DNA of 64,000 nt. It comes from Granulicella pectinivorans. GTDB taxonomy: Bacteria; Acidobacteriota; Terriglobia; Terriglobales; Acidobacteriaceae. This document shows positions 52,414 to 62,100 of the stretch, one piece after another. Numbering within the stretch: position 1 is the stretch's first letter; the number at the start of each line of letters is the position of its first letter. The DNA lies in the NCBI RefSeq assembly GCF_900114625.1, contig NZ_FOZL01000001.1, forward strand, positions 3,286,001 to 3,350,000. Reading direction: 5' to 3'. Below the pieces are notes generated by a model, which saw only the letters and a program-made list of their open reading frames with translations, searched no databases and was not told where the DNA came from. The translations under genes and the position numbers were made by a program.

Positions 52414-53194
52414 AGCTCGCCTCACACCCCAACAATCACTGCTTACAGACGAGATCGGCAACGAGGTCTATGCGTCTCACTACGCCGAGCGGAAGCTCAG
52501 CCGGTTCGTCATCGGAACCGAATCGCTTTTGCTGCTCGGAGCCTTCGGCCTGATCTTCTCTCTCGCCCACCGTCCGATTGCGAATCGGTACATCCGCATC
52601 GACGAGATGGGACGCGCCCAAGCGATTGCTTACACCGACCTCAACTACAGCCCCCGTGAGGGCGAGGTGCGGACGTATCTGACGGATTGGGCGAACTATC
52701 GCTACACGGTCAGCCGGGACACTATCGCCAAGAAGTACCCGCTCAACTACTACTTCTTGTCGCAGAACTTGGCGTCGCAGTTGATGGGCCAGGACAACCA
52801 GAATCACCTCGTCTCGCAGGTGGTTGGCGGTCAGATCGAGCAGAGTGACGTGGAGGTCAAGAACGTCACGATTACCTCCATGTCCGAGGAGACAGTACAG
52901 GGAGCGACCATCGCCCGCGGAACAGCGCTTGTCACCATCGACAAACTCTACTCGCCCCGCAACTCGCACGAGCCGCGAACTGAGCATTGGCTCCTGAGTG
53001 TGACCTACTACTTGAATCCCAAGCAGGTGAGCGACCAGGCTCGCATCTTCCCCCAGTTCGAGACGATCAATCCGCTCGGATTGACCATCACGGAGTTTCA
53101 CGAGAACCGGATCTCCGTCGATCCGATTGCGCCCGGTTCGAGCGCGCCGGTCGCTTCGCTGACGCCGCAGTCGGCGACGAGAGGGGCGCGATGA
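52388..53194 (+). CDS. virB8: VirB8/TrbF-family T4SS protein
   Basis: A 268-residue bitopic inner-membrane protein. It has a cytoplasmic N-terminus, one membrane helix (FVIGTESLLLLGAFGLIFSLA, about 46-66) and a periplasmic NTF2-like domain (about 80-255; VRTYLTDWANYRYTVSRDT and EHWLLSVTYYLNP). VirB8 nucleates the inner-membrane complex. ATG 52388 follows an AGGAATCAGG ribosome region. Its stop overlaps the virB11 start (ATGA). Confidence 0.8.
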   Translation: MSSTTLPVEARLTPQQSLLTDEIGNEVYASHYAERKLSRFVIGTESLLLLGAFGLIFSLAHRPIANRYIRIDEMGRAQAIAYTDLNYSPREGEVRTYLTDWANYRYTVSRDTIAKKYPLNYYFLSQNLASQLMGQDNQNHLVSQVVGGQIEQSDVEVKNVTITSMSEETVQGATIARGTALVTIDKLYSPRNSHEPRTEHWLLSVTYYLNPKQVSDQARIFPQFETINPLGLTITEFHENRISVDPIAPGSSAPVASLTPQSATRGAR

Positions 53195-54159
53195 GCTATC
53201 AACTCATTCTCCCGTTCTTTCCCGAGGAACTTCGCGAGCTATTGCTTGACCCGTCCATCTCCGACTTGATGATTAACGGTACGACCGGGGTCTACGCGGA
53301 TCGGGCCGGGGTCGTGCAGCACATTCCTCTCTCTCAGCCGTACACGAACGAACGGCTGCAGGCGGCGATCGAGCGCGTAGCGCGGATTCTAGGCCAGGAC
53401 CTTACGACCCAGAACCCGATCCTCAATACCCGCCTGCCGGACGGCTCCCGCGTGGCCGTTGTCGGAGCGCCATCGTCCATCAACGGGCCAACGCTGACAA
53501 TTCGGAAGTTCAACCGCTGGTACACGTCCGATGAGCTGATCGACTCCGGCAGTATGCCTGCCGATGTGCGGGACACTGTGGTGGAGCTGATTGGCAAGAA
53601 GAAGAACGGCATCATCAGCGGCGGAACGGGCTCGGGTAAGACGACCCTGATGAAGGCCTTCCTTGACCATATTCCAGAGAACGAGCGGCTGCTCATCATC
53701 GAGCAACCGGCGGAGCTGAAGGTCGCTCATCCGAACGCCGTTCGCTGGGAGGCCGTGGAGGAGATTCCAGGGCAGGTTGCCATCACGCCGAGCGAGTTGC
53801 TGGCGGCAGCACTTCGCCATCGTCCAGACCGCATCATCATGGGCGAGATTCGGAACGAATGCGGTTATGACTTGCTCCAGGCCATGAACACGGGACACGG
53901 CGGAACGCTGTCTACGATCCACGCGAAATCGGCGTGGGATGCGTTGAACCGTCTCTCCAATCTTGCCCTGAGTGCGCGGCCCAATCTCAACCACGCCTTC
54001 ATGCGGTCTGAGACGGCGGAAGCCATCGACTTCGTGCTCTATTGCGAGCGCGACCATACAGGCCGGCGTCGAGTCCGCGAGTTGATTACAGTCGGCGGCT
54101 ATAGTTATGCGGACCAGAGCTTCCGGACCGAGGAGGTCTACCGCGCTTCCCCGGCCTAA
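53191..54159 (+). CDS. virB11: VirB11/TrbB-family T4SS ATPase
   Basis: A hexameric secretion ATPase of 322 residues. It has an N-terminal domain (LLLDPSISDLMINGTTGVY), Walker A GIISGGTGSGKTTLMK (about 140-155), Asp box LLIIEQPAEL, Walker B-like RIIMGEIRNECGYDLLQA, and His box GHGGTLSTIHAKSA. GAGGGG lies just before ATG 53191. It is the last gene of the contiguous virB operon. Confidence 0.95.
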   Translation: MSYQLILPFFPEELRELLLDPSISDLMINGTTGVYADRAGVVQHIPLSQPYTNERLQAAIERVARILGQDLTTQNPILNTRLPDGSRVAVVGAPSSINGPTLTIRKFNRWYTSDELIDSGSMPADVRDTVVELIGKKKNGIISGGTGSGKTTLMKAFLDHIPENERLLIIEQPAELKVAHPNAVRWEAVEEIPGQVAITPSELLAAALRHRPDRIIMGEIRNECGYDLLQAMNTGHGGTLSTIHAKSAWDALNRLSNLALSARPNLNHAFMRSETAEAIDFVLYCERDHTGRRRVRELITVGGYSYADQSFRTEEVYRASPA

Positions 54160-54644
54160 CGTCCAGTCCAGACGCTAGAAAACCCAACCCGTATTCGAGG
54201 TCTTACCGATGCACCTTCATGCTCCCAATCCGGCGGCACAGCCCCACCTGTCTCTAAAAGCCTTCAGCGCACCGTCACTGAGCAGCGAAGAGCGCAACGG
54301 AGGTGGCGAAAGGCCGTCCTTCTGCGGAACTCTAGCCAGCAGTTATGAGCAGCGGTTTGGGCGAACATCCGCCGCCGAGAAGCGAGAGGATGACTTCGGT
54401 CCAGAGGGATTCATCCGCCTCGTATCCCGTCCTCTGCTCGGGATCACGCTTCGGGCCTATCCGGCGCCCTGCGGCAGGCTCGCTCTTCTGCTTCGACTTC
54501 GTCGCCCTTCGGGTTACGGTTTCCAGCTTCGCCGGACCCTCCGCAAATGCAGAGCTTCGGCCTTGGGAGCCGGGGCCACTCGCTGGCTTTGCCATGTGTG
54601 ACCCGAGCAGGATACGGGAAATAAACGAAACGGAGATCACCACC
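54160..54644. other. 485-bp gap before ssb, no confident gene
   Basis: Two overlapping open frames (54209-54601 and the 5' extension of ssb from 54345) are rich in Arg/Ser/Pro and carry no known domain. The sequence is unusually structured, GC-rich and full of CTTCG/CGGG motifs. It probably holds the ssb promoter and perhaps a structured RNA or single-strand origin, but nothing can be assigned. Confidence 0.4.
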
Positions 54645-55040
54645 ATGTACCAGAACAAAGTCACCCTCATCGGCTTCCTCGGCAGCGACGCAGAGGTTCG
54701 CACCAATGACAACCGCAGCTTCACCACTCTCTCGCTGGCGACCAAGAGTTCCTACAAGAAGGACGGCCAGTACATCTCGCACACCGAATGGCACCGTTGC
54801 GTTGTCTTCGGCAAGCTCTCGGAGTTCGCCGGGACGCTGAAGAAGGGCGCTCATTTGCAGGTGGAGGGCGAGCTGCGCAGCCGGGAGTACGAGACCAAGA
54901 AGGTCGGCAAGAAGGCCGCCCAGAAGAAGACTATCTGGGAGATCCGGGTGAAGTCGATTCTCAAGCTGGACAGGGCCGAGAAGGCCGGCTCCGACGAGCA
55001 GGAAGCGGTAGACCAGACCCCGGAGGAAGCGGCCGCATAA
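54645..55040 (+). CDS. ssb: single-stranded DNA-binding protein
   Basis: A 131-residue SSB with the OB-fold: NKVTLIGFLGSDAEVRT, then TEWHRCVVFGKLSEFA and GAHLQVEGELRSREYE. It binds transferred or replicating ssDNA. The C-terminal end is DQTPEEAAA, without the usual DDDIPF tip that recruits host repair proteins, as in some mobile-element SSBs. GGAG ten bases before ATG 54645 supports the start; the longer frame upstream is non-conserved. It leads the DNA-processing group. Confidence 0.9.
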   Translation: MYQNKVTLIGFLGSDAEVRTNDNRSFTTLSLATKSSYKKDGQYISHTEWHRCVVFGKLSEFAGTLKKGAHLQVEGELRSREYETKKVGKKAAQKKTIWEIRVKSILKLDRAEKAGSDEQEAVDQTPEEAAA

Positions 55041-55108
55041 GCCGCTTTCCTTCCATCAACTCGGGAGCCCGGTAGACGCCGGGCTTCCAACCCTGTGAGA
55101 CGCCCGCA

Positions 55109-56098
55109 ATGAACACGAAGTCCGCGCATGAATTCCTAAACCGATGCTTCCTTCCCGAAGAGACGATTGCCTTCCTGCTCCGCAGGGAGAATCCAGCATC
55201 GACGACGCAGCGCATCGTGCGGCTGGAGCAGGCCATCGCACCGCGCTATCTTGCGTGGCTGCGTTATGAAAACCACAAGGGCGCGAACGTCTATGTCGCC
55301 GCCAATCCGCTCCGTGCGGGCAGTCGCAAGCGGACGAAGGATTGCATCGCGGAGATTCGTCATCTCTACCTCGACATAGACGTGGACGGTGAGAACAGAA
55401 TCCTTACGCTGATGGAGTCGGAGGCCGTGCCGGTTCCGACCGCGATCCTCTCGACATCGCCGGACAAGTACCAAGTTCTTTGGCGGGTCGAAGGTTTTGG
55501 CTTCGAGCAGCAGGAGAACACGCTTAAGTTGCTGGCAATGACCTTCGGTGGAGATTCCGCCTGCACCGACCGCAACCGTGTTCTCCGCGTGCCAGGATTC
55601 CGCAACTGCAAGTACGATCCCGCTCACCCAGTCACGGTCGAATACCCCAACGATTGCACTTACAGTCCCGACGATTTCAGGCTGGATGACTCACTGCTTG
55701 GCTCTGGGCAAGTTGTTCGCGGAATTGCCCGTACATACCCCACGAGCAAGAACACACTCTCCGAGCAGGATTGGGCATGGGCTGTTCATCATCTCTCGCT
55801 CGGAGTCGATGCCGGGGAGTTGACGGCAATGCTGGCGTCGCGGCGTTCCGATAAGCCCAATCCTCTGTATTATGCGCAACGCACTATCGACATCGCCTCA
55901 GCGCGGCTCTCGTTGACGGAAGGCGCGGCGATCGAGGACGTAATCGCCATGCTAGAAGACCGTCGTTCCGGCGAGGTTTCAGCGGTCCTTTGTTCTTCGA
56001 GAGCGCGAGAGATTGCGAGCACAGCGCAACGGATGATTGCGCGCGCAAAGTTTATTTCACTTCACAACCCAAAGGAGAACCACCATGCCACTGCTTGA
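55109..56098 (+). CDS. RepB-like DNA primase
   Basis: A 329-residue protein matching the RepB_primase type of plasmid/ICE primases: IRHLYLDIDVDGE has the catalytic acidic DxD, and AILSTSPDKYQVLWRVEGF and NRVLRVPGFRNCKY are conserved downstream. Such primases prime replication or complementary-strand synthesis of the transferred strand in the recipient. No helicase domain is fused. It overlaps the next gene by 14 bp. Confidence 0.75.
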   Translation: MNTKSAHEFLNRCFLPEETIAFLLRRENPASTTQRIVRLEQAIAPRYLAWLRYENHKGANVYVAANPLRAGSRKRTKDCIAEIRHLYLDIDVDGENRILTLMESEAVPVPTAILSTSPDKYQVLWRVEGFGFEQQENTLKLLAMTFGGDSACTDRNRVLRVPGFRNCKYDPAHPVTVEYPNDCTYSPDDFRLDDSLLGSGQVVRGIARTYPTSKNTLSEQDWAWAVHHLSLGVDAGELTAMLASRRSDKPNPLYYAQRTIDIASARLSLTEGAAIEDVIAMLEDRRSGEVSAVLCSSRAREIASTAQRMIARAKFISLHNPKENHHATA

Positions 56099-56399
56099 AG
56101 TCGTCCAAACCCGTCAGATCAGCGCGTCCATCCGGCTCACTGACACAACCGCCACCCAGGTCGATCAATACGCCGCCTTCATTCGCGCTTGCGCCGACGA
56201 TGTAGTCGAGCAAGCCCTCGCCTATGTCTTCAGCAAAGACCGCGACTTCCAGGACTTCCTCAAGACACCGGAAGCCCGGAAGGTCGTCTCGACTCTTCGC
56301 ATTCGGAAGGTTCCGGCTGCTGAGGCTTCTGAGCCAGTGGCTCAGAAGCCTCTCCCAGCATCCGTTGCCGCTCCGTCATCGCAGGCGAAAGGCGCCTGA
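56085..56399 (+). CDS. small protein of unknown function, DNA-processing operon
   Basis: A 104-residue protein from ATG 56085 with AAAGGAG upstream. Residues about 10-60 are a helical region (ISASIRLTDTTATQVDQYAAF, then VEQALAYVFSKDRDFQDFL) that could be a ribbon-helix-helix-like DNA-binding core; the C-terminus is Ala/Pro/Ser-rich. I do not recognise a family. Overlap with the primase gene indicates one transcript. It precedes the candidate oriT region. Confidence 0.65.
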   Translation: MPLLEVVQTRQISASIRLTDTTATQVDQYAAFIRACADDVVEQALAYVFSKDRDFQDFLKTPEARKVVSTLRIRKVPAAEASEPVAQKPLPASVAAPSSQAKGA

Positions 56400-56495
56400 T
56401 CCTCCATTTCATTCCGGGGCAAAAGCACTACGGTGCTGCGCACCGGAAGAATGTTGACACTCCATCCCTCGTAGGGTGGCGTTTGAGGCGACAAG

Positions 56496-56582
56496 CGTAT
56501 GCAGATGTATACACGCCCCGAATGAGCCACTTACCCGCACCCCGTATGCAACTGAATACCCCGCCGTATGCAGTTGCATACG
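56496..56582. repeat. three 18-bp palindromic repeats: candidate oriT/relaxosome binding sites
   Basis: Copies: CGTATGCAGATGTATACA (56496-56513), CGTATGCAACTGAATACC (56543-56560) and CGTATGCAGTTGCATACG (56565-56582). The third is a perfect palindrome around GT; the others are imperfect. Start-to-start spacings are 47 and 22 bp. They lie in the 199-bp gap directly before the MobC-like gene, where oriT and accessory-protein sites of MobF systems are commonly found, so nic-region binding or autoregulation is likely. Confidence 0.65.
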
Positions 56583-56598
56583 GCCTTGGAGGACAGCT

Positions 56599-56994
56599 AT
56601 GAACACATCGAAGAGAGCGCCAAACTTGCATCTAGAAGGCCGTCTCTCCCGTTCTCAAAGCAGGTCGGCGCGTTCGTGCGTGGCGCAAGCAAGGGTCACG
56701 GAAGAGGAACACCGTGACCTGCTTAGAGCCGCCCGTTCGGATGGCAGGGCGCTCGGCGAGTGGGCGCGGGAGATTCTTCTGCGCGAGGCCCGCCGCTCTG
56801 CGGACGACGCGCTATTCACCGAACTCATCGCCACGCGGATGATCCTGCTCAACCTGCTCAAGCCACTTGCTATGGGACAGGTCGTGACGCCCGAGGACTT
56901 CACTCGTATCAGCGCGACCGTGCGCTCCGACAAGCGCAAGGTCGCCCAAGAAATCCAGCAGCAGTACACCAAAGCAACACCGAAGGAGTTGTAA
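56599..56994 (+). CDS. MobC-like relaxosome accessory protein
   Basis: A 131-residue basic protein. RVTEEEHRDLLRAARSDGRALGEWAREILLREA is the ribbon-helix-helix-type segment seen in plasmid mobilisation proteins (about 33-66), followed by helices. Such proteins bind oriT and help the relaxase open DNA. GGAGG six bases before ATG 56599 fixes the start. It sits between three palindromic repeats and the coupling-protein gene. Confidence 0.7.
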   Translation: MNTSKRAPNLHLEGRLSRSQSRSARSCVAQARVTEEEHRDLLRAARSDGRALGEWAREILLREARRSADDALFTELIATRMILLNLLKPLAMGQVVTPEDFTRISATVRSDKRKVAQEIQQQYTKATPKEL

Positions 56995-56996
56995 TC

Positions 56997-59111
56997 ATGG
57001 CGACCCAATGGGGAAGAAAAGAGACGATCATCTGGCCTCCGCATGTTCCGATGCTGAGCTACACCGCCGTTGCGACGGCCCTGCTATGCACTTGCCTCTT
57101 CATCTGGCAGCGGTTCACGTTTTCCATGACGCCACTCCAGAGGAGCTACATGACGGAGTACGTTCGCTCCCAGATAGGCGGCACATTCAATGCCCATGAA
57201 GGCTATCGCCTGCTCTATCTGGGTGGCGGCAAAGGCAAGCCCCGTCTGGCATTTCCGGTGGACTTCGTTCCCGGCGAAACGACGCTTCCGAACGGCAAGA
57301 CAGTGCCCGTAGCCCTTTCAGAAATTGCCACTCTCCAGGGCTACCGCTGGTTCTATCGCGGGCCGGAGCAAAAGCTCGCCGACGTGTCGCTCCACCGGTG
57401 GCTTCGCCAAGCGGTCTATGAAGATAGGGGTCTATTCGGACTGTTTTCAGTGGCACTGATCGAAGGTGCCGTGTGCCTTACTGCGATGCTCTGGTTCGCC
57501 GTACCCCGCGACATCAAGCGGTTCAAACAGATGAAGTATGGGCGCATCTTGCGAGGCCCGCAGTTGCTTTCGCCCGAGGAATTCAACCGCCAGCAGAAGG
57601 GCGATGGCATCGGCTTCAAGACGACCGAGCTGGGGAAGATGATGCGGATTCCAGCACGAAAAGAAGCGCAGCACTTCCAAATCATGGGCGACACGGGCGT
57701 CGGGAAGACCCAGCTCATCATGCAAATCCTGCGCCAGATTCGGGAACGCGACGACTCCGCCATCGTCTACGATCCAGCCTGCGAGTACCTCCAGCGGTTC
57801 TACGATGAGGGACGCGGCGACATCGTTCTGAACCCGCTTGACGAGCGATGCCCTTACTGGGGTCCGGCTCACGAAATGGCCTCCAACGCCGAGGCCGATG
57901 CTATCGCAGCTTCGCTCTATCAGCCCACGACAGACGCCAAGGATGAGTTCTTCCATCAGACGCCGGCACAGATTTTCGCCCATCTCTTGAAGAAAGGGCC
58001 GACGCCCCATCAACTCGCAGAGTGGATGGCAAGCAGCGATACGCTGGAGAAATTGGTGGCTGGCACGGAGATGTCTTTCTACATCGACCGGAAGGCCGGT
58101 CCCCAGCGGGCGGGCGTCCTTGCTTCGCTCGGTTTGGTCGCGAAGTGCTTCCGTCTTCTGCCAGAGAAGGATCAGACAGCCCGAACCTGGAATGCCCGGA
58201 CATGGGCGAAGGATCGCAAGGGTTGGATCTTCATCACGTCCCGTCCGCCAGAACGTGAAACACTTCGTCCTCTGCACTCGCTGTGGATTGACCTTCTGGT
58301 CATGCGGCTACTCAGTGCGCCCCAACCAGGCCAGAAGCCGGTATGGTTCGTGATCGACGAGTTGGCGAGCTTGCAGAAGCTTCCGCAGCTCCATACCGCT
58401 ATCACCGAGAACCGGAAGAGCAAGAATCCGCTCGTGCTCGGCTTCCAAGGGAAAGCTCAGCTTGAGGTGACATACGGCCATCTGGCAGAGGTCATGCTGT
58501 CGCAGCCCGCTACGAAGATCTTCATGAAGACGGCGGAGCCAAAGGCGGCGGAATGGATCTCTGAGGCCATCGGCAAAGTCGAGATCGAACGGCTCAAGGA
58601 GACAAAGTTTGACGGCTCACGTTCAGGCAAGAACTTCACGGTAGACCGGCAGATTGAGCCGCTGGTCATGGGATCGGAGATCAGCGGATTGGACGACCAC
58701 CACGCTTATCTTAAGCTCGGAAACAGTGTTGCGCGATTCGACTTCGACTATCTCGACCTGCCCACGCCAACGGCTGGGTTCGTACCCCGGAAGTCGGCGG
58801 ATGGGGAGATGAGCTTCGATCCCGATACGTTGCAGCCGCGCCGTCCACACACTCCGGTAATGGAAGAATCGGAATCCGCTCCGACGTCAGAGACGCAGGC
58901 TGGACAGGGCGCACCACTCGCTCACAAGAGGACACCGCAGCCAGTTCCGTCGTCTCAGCAGAACGAGCATGAACGGCCTCAAACTGTTGCCGAGGATCAG
59001 GTTGTCGATGCCACGACTGAGCCTGAGATCGTAGTACGGCAGCAGTATGAGTTAGCGTTGCCGACTCACTCTGAAGAGCACGACCACGCCGTGCATCATG
59101 GAATCTTCTAG
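56997..59111 (+). CDS. virD4: type IV coupling protein (VirD4/TraD/TrwB family)
   Basis: An ATPase that brings the relaxosome to the T4SS. 704 residues: two N-terminal membrane helices (LSYTAVATALLCTCLFIW; FGLFSVALIEGAVCLTAMLWF), Walker A IMGDTGVGKTQLIMQ (about 229-243), Walker B VWFVIDELASLQKLPQL (about 448-464) and LVLGFQGKAQLE near the arginine-finger region. The last 90 residues are Pro/Gln/Glu-rich. GGAG eight bases before ATG 56997 sets the start. It is 2 bp from the relaxase gene. Confidence 0.93.
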   Translation: MATQWGRKETIIWPPHVPMLSYTAVATALLCTCLFIWQRFTFSMTPLQRSYMTEYVRSQIGGTFNAHEGYRLLYLGGGKGKPRLAFPVDFVPGETTLPNGKTVPVALSEIATLQGYRWFYRGPEQKLADVSLHRWLRQAVYEDRGLFGLFSVALIEGAVCLTAMLWFAVPRDIKRFKQMKYGRILRGPQLLSPEEFNRQQKGDGIGFKTTELGKMMRIPARKEAQHFQIMGDTGVGKTQLIMQILRQIRERDDSAIVYDPACEYLQRFYDEGRGDIVLNPLDERCPYWGPAHEMASNAEADAIAASLYQPTTDAKDEFFHQTPAQIFAHLLKKGPTPHQLAEWMASSDTLEKLVAGTEMSFYIDRKAGPQRAGVLASLGLVAKCFRLLPEKDQTARTWNARTWAKDRKGWIFITSRPPERETLRPLHSLWIDLLVMRLLSAPQPGQKPVWFVIDELASLQKLPQLHTAITENRKSKNPLVLGFQGKAQLEVTYGHLAEVMLSQPATKIFMKTAEPKAAEWISEAIGKVEIERLKETKFDGSRSGKNFTVDRQIEPLVMGSEISGLDDHHAYLKLGNSVARFDFDYLDLPTPTAGFVPRKSADGEMSFDPDTLQPRRPHTPVMEESESAPTSETQAGQGAPLAHKRTPQPVPSSQQNEHERPQTVAEDQVVDATTEPEIVVRQQYELALPTHSEEHDHAVHHGIF

Positions 59112-59113
59112 CC

Positions 59114-62100
59114 ATGCTGACCGTCTCGAAGGCCCTCAGTTCCGGTCAGGCCCAGAAGTACCACAAGCTGGAATTCACCTCGAAGTCCCAGAGCTATTAC
59201 GGGCAGGGCGATGAGGTGAAAGGCGAGTGGCAGGGCAAACTTGCGGCCTCGCTTGGACTCAAGGGACAGGTCGCTCCCTTGGAGTTCTCGCGTCTCGCGG
59301 AGGGCGTTCATCCGCAGACCGAGGAGCCGATGGTGAGGCACCGCGTGGCTCAGGAATACAAGAATGCGGACGGCACGACGACCAAGGCGGTTGAGCACCG
59401 GGCGGGTTGGGATGCGACGTTCTCCGCCCCCAAGTCTGTCTCGCTCACCGCCCTGGTCGGTGGCGATGATCGGGTCCGGGAGGCGCATCGCGCCGCCGTC
59501 ACGATCGCGCTGGAGGAGTTGGAGCGGTATACCCAGGCGCGGATCGGCGGCAACAATCCCGCCGAGACTACGGCCAAGTTCATCGCCGCGAAGTTCGAGC
59601 ACGACACCGCCCGTCCGGTGGACGGCTACGCCGCCCCGCAGCTCCACACCCACGCCGTCATCTTCAACGTCACCGAGCGGGCGGATGGTTCGACCCGAGC
59701 CTTGCAGGAACGCGCTTTCTTCGAGAGCCAACAGTATGCGACGGCGGTCTACCAGTCCGCCCTCACCTACCAACTCCGCAGTCTCGGCTATGAAATCGAG
59801 TCCGGCAGGAGCGGCGCGCCGGAGATCAAAGGCTACTCGCAGGAATATCTTGACGCCTCCAGCCCCCGATCCAGACAGATTAAAGAGCAACTCGAAAAAA
59901 GCGGCTACAGCGGCCCGGAGGCTGCTCAGATCGCGGCGCACTCCACCCGCGACCGCAAGCAGACGCTCTCCGCTGAAGAGGTTCTAGCGGCACACAAAGA
60001 TATGGCCGCCGCCTTCGGAAATCAGCCTCAGCGGGTGATCGCCGCCGCCCGCCAACGCGCCGAACAGCAGGCCAAGGACCCAGAGCAGAAGACCCTCGCC
60101 AAAGAAGCCGTGACGTTCGCCCGCGACAGCATCTTCGAGCGCGAGGCTGTGGCGGACGAGCGAGCGATTCTCCGCGACGCCCTCCGTCGCGGGATGGGAG
60201 AGGCATCCTACCGGGACATCCGAGCAGAGTTCGATAGCCGTCGCAAGTCGGGAGAGTTCCGCAGTGTGCAGGGCATGAAGTACGACTCAGCTCGCAGCTT
60301 CACCACCCCCGAAACCATTGCAGCCGAGCGGGTCAACATCCGCTATGTCCTGGAGGGGCGGAACGCCGTTGAGCCGATGATGACTGCGGAGCGGGCGCGA
60401 GACCAGGCCAACACACGATCCTTTATGAACGACTCGCAGCGTCGGGTCATTGAGGAAGTCCTCAACTCTTCCGACCGAATTCACGGCTTGCAGGGATTGG
60501 CCGGCACCGGCAAGACCACGACCCTCCAGACCATCCGCGAAGGGGCGGAAGCCAGCGGCTACATCGTCGAAGGATTCGCCCCAACTTCCAAGGCGGCAGG
60601 CCAGCTTCGCGAGGCAGGAATTGACGCCACGACCCTCCAAAGCTTCCTTGCCCGTGGGCACAATCACCCGAGCGCCGACACCGCCAATCGGCATCTCTAC
60701 ATGCTGGACGAATCGAGTCTCGCCAGCACAAAGCAGATGAGGTCGTTCCTCGGCAAGCTCAATCCAGAGGACCGTGTACTCGTCATCGGAGACACCCGTC
60801 AGCATCAGGGCGTGGACGCCGGACGACCGTTCCAACAGATGCAGGAGGCCGGGATGCAGACCTCGCAACTTGACCGGATCATGCGCCAGAAAGACCCCGA
60901 ACTGCTCAAGGCAGTCCAGCATCTTGCGAACAACGAGACGGTCAAGGGTATTGCGATGTTGGCGGAGCAGGGCCGCATCACGGAGATTCCAGACGGACGC
61001 GACCGCATCGCCGCCATCGCCAGAGACTATGCCGCGCAGCCCGAGAACACCATCATCGTCTCGCCGGACAATCGGAGCCGCCAGCAGATCAATGAAGCCG
61101 TCAGGGTTGAGTTACGGCGAAACGGGACTCTTGCCGAGAAAGGCGAGATGTTCCGGACGCTGTCGCATCGTTCTGATATGACCGGAGCGGATCGTAAATG
61201 GGCGGCGCGATACAGCGACGGCGACGTGTTGCAGTACACCACCGGGAGCAAGGCTGAAGGCATCGAGCGGAACAGCTTCGCTACCGTCCGCTCTGTCGAT
61301 GGCCGCGCCAACACTCTCACGGTCGAATTGCAGAATGGGTCGAGCGTGACCTACGACCCGCGACGCTTGACGGGTGTCAACGTCTTCCGTGAGATGGAGC
61401 GGGAGTTCGCCACAGGCGACCGTCTCCAGTTCACAGTGTCCAACCAAGAACTTGGGGTTGCGAACCGAGACCTTGGAACGGTCACCGCCATTGAAGACGG
61501 GAAGATGGCAGTTCGGTTAGACAGCAAAACCCAGCGCATTGTGACCTTCGATCCAGAGGAGTTCCGGCAGTTCGACCACGGCTACGCCGTTACTTCGCAT
61601 AGTTCCCAGGGCCTCACCGCTGGCCGGGTGTTGGCGAACATCGACACCGATTCCTCTCGCAACCTCATCAACTCCAGGCTCGCCTACGTCGCTATCTCCC
61701 GAGCGTCGGACGACGCCCGCGTTTACACGAACAATGCGGAGACGCTGGGTGAGCGGTTGGCGTCGGACATCACGAAGAGCGCCGCCGTGGATTTCAGGCA
61801 AAAGAGTTCGAGTGAGGAGGTTCGGCAGGCCGTCGGCGCGTTTCGGAGCAACGACCCCGCCACCGCTACGGAATCTCTCAAGCAGCAGGGCCGCGTTCAC
61901 GAGTACGCAAGCTCGGAGCATCGGCAGGCTGCGATTGCGCTCGACTATGCTTCCCAGATCGACCGTGCCGTTATCGTCGCCTCTAGCGCCTCGGAGCGCC
62001 GGGAGCTGACGCAACTTATCCGTTCAGAACTCCAATCACAGGGCAGGCTCTCCGCCGAGAGCCGTTCCGTTCCGGTGCTGGTCGAGCGGGACCTCGGCAA

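Noticed and set aside
54209..54601. 130-codon plus-strand frame before ssb
   Set aside because: Low-complexity Arg/Ser/Pro composition, no recognised domain, and a competing frame over the same bases.
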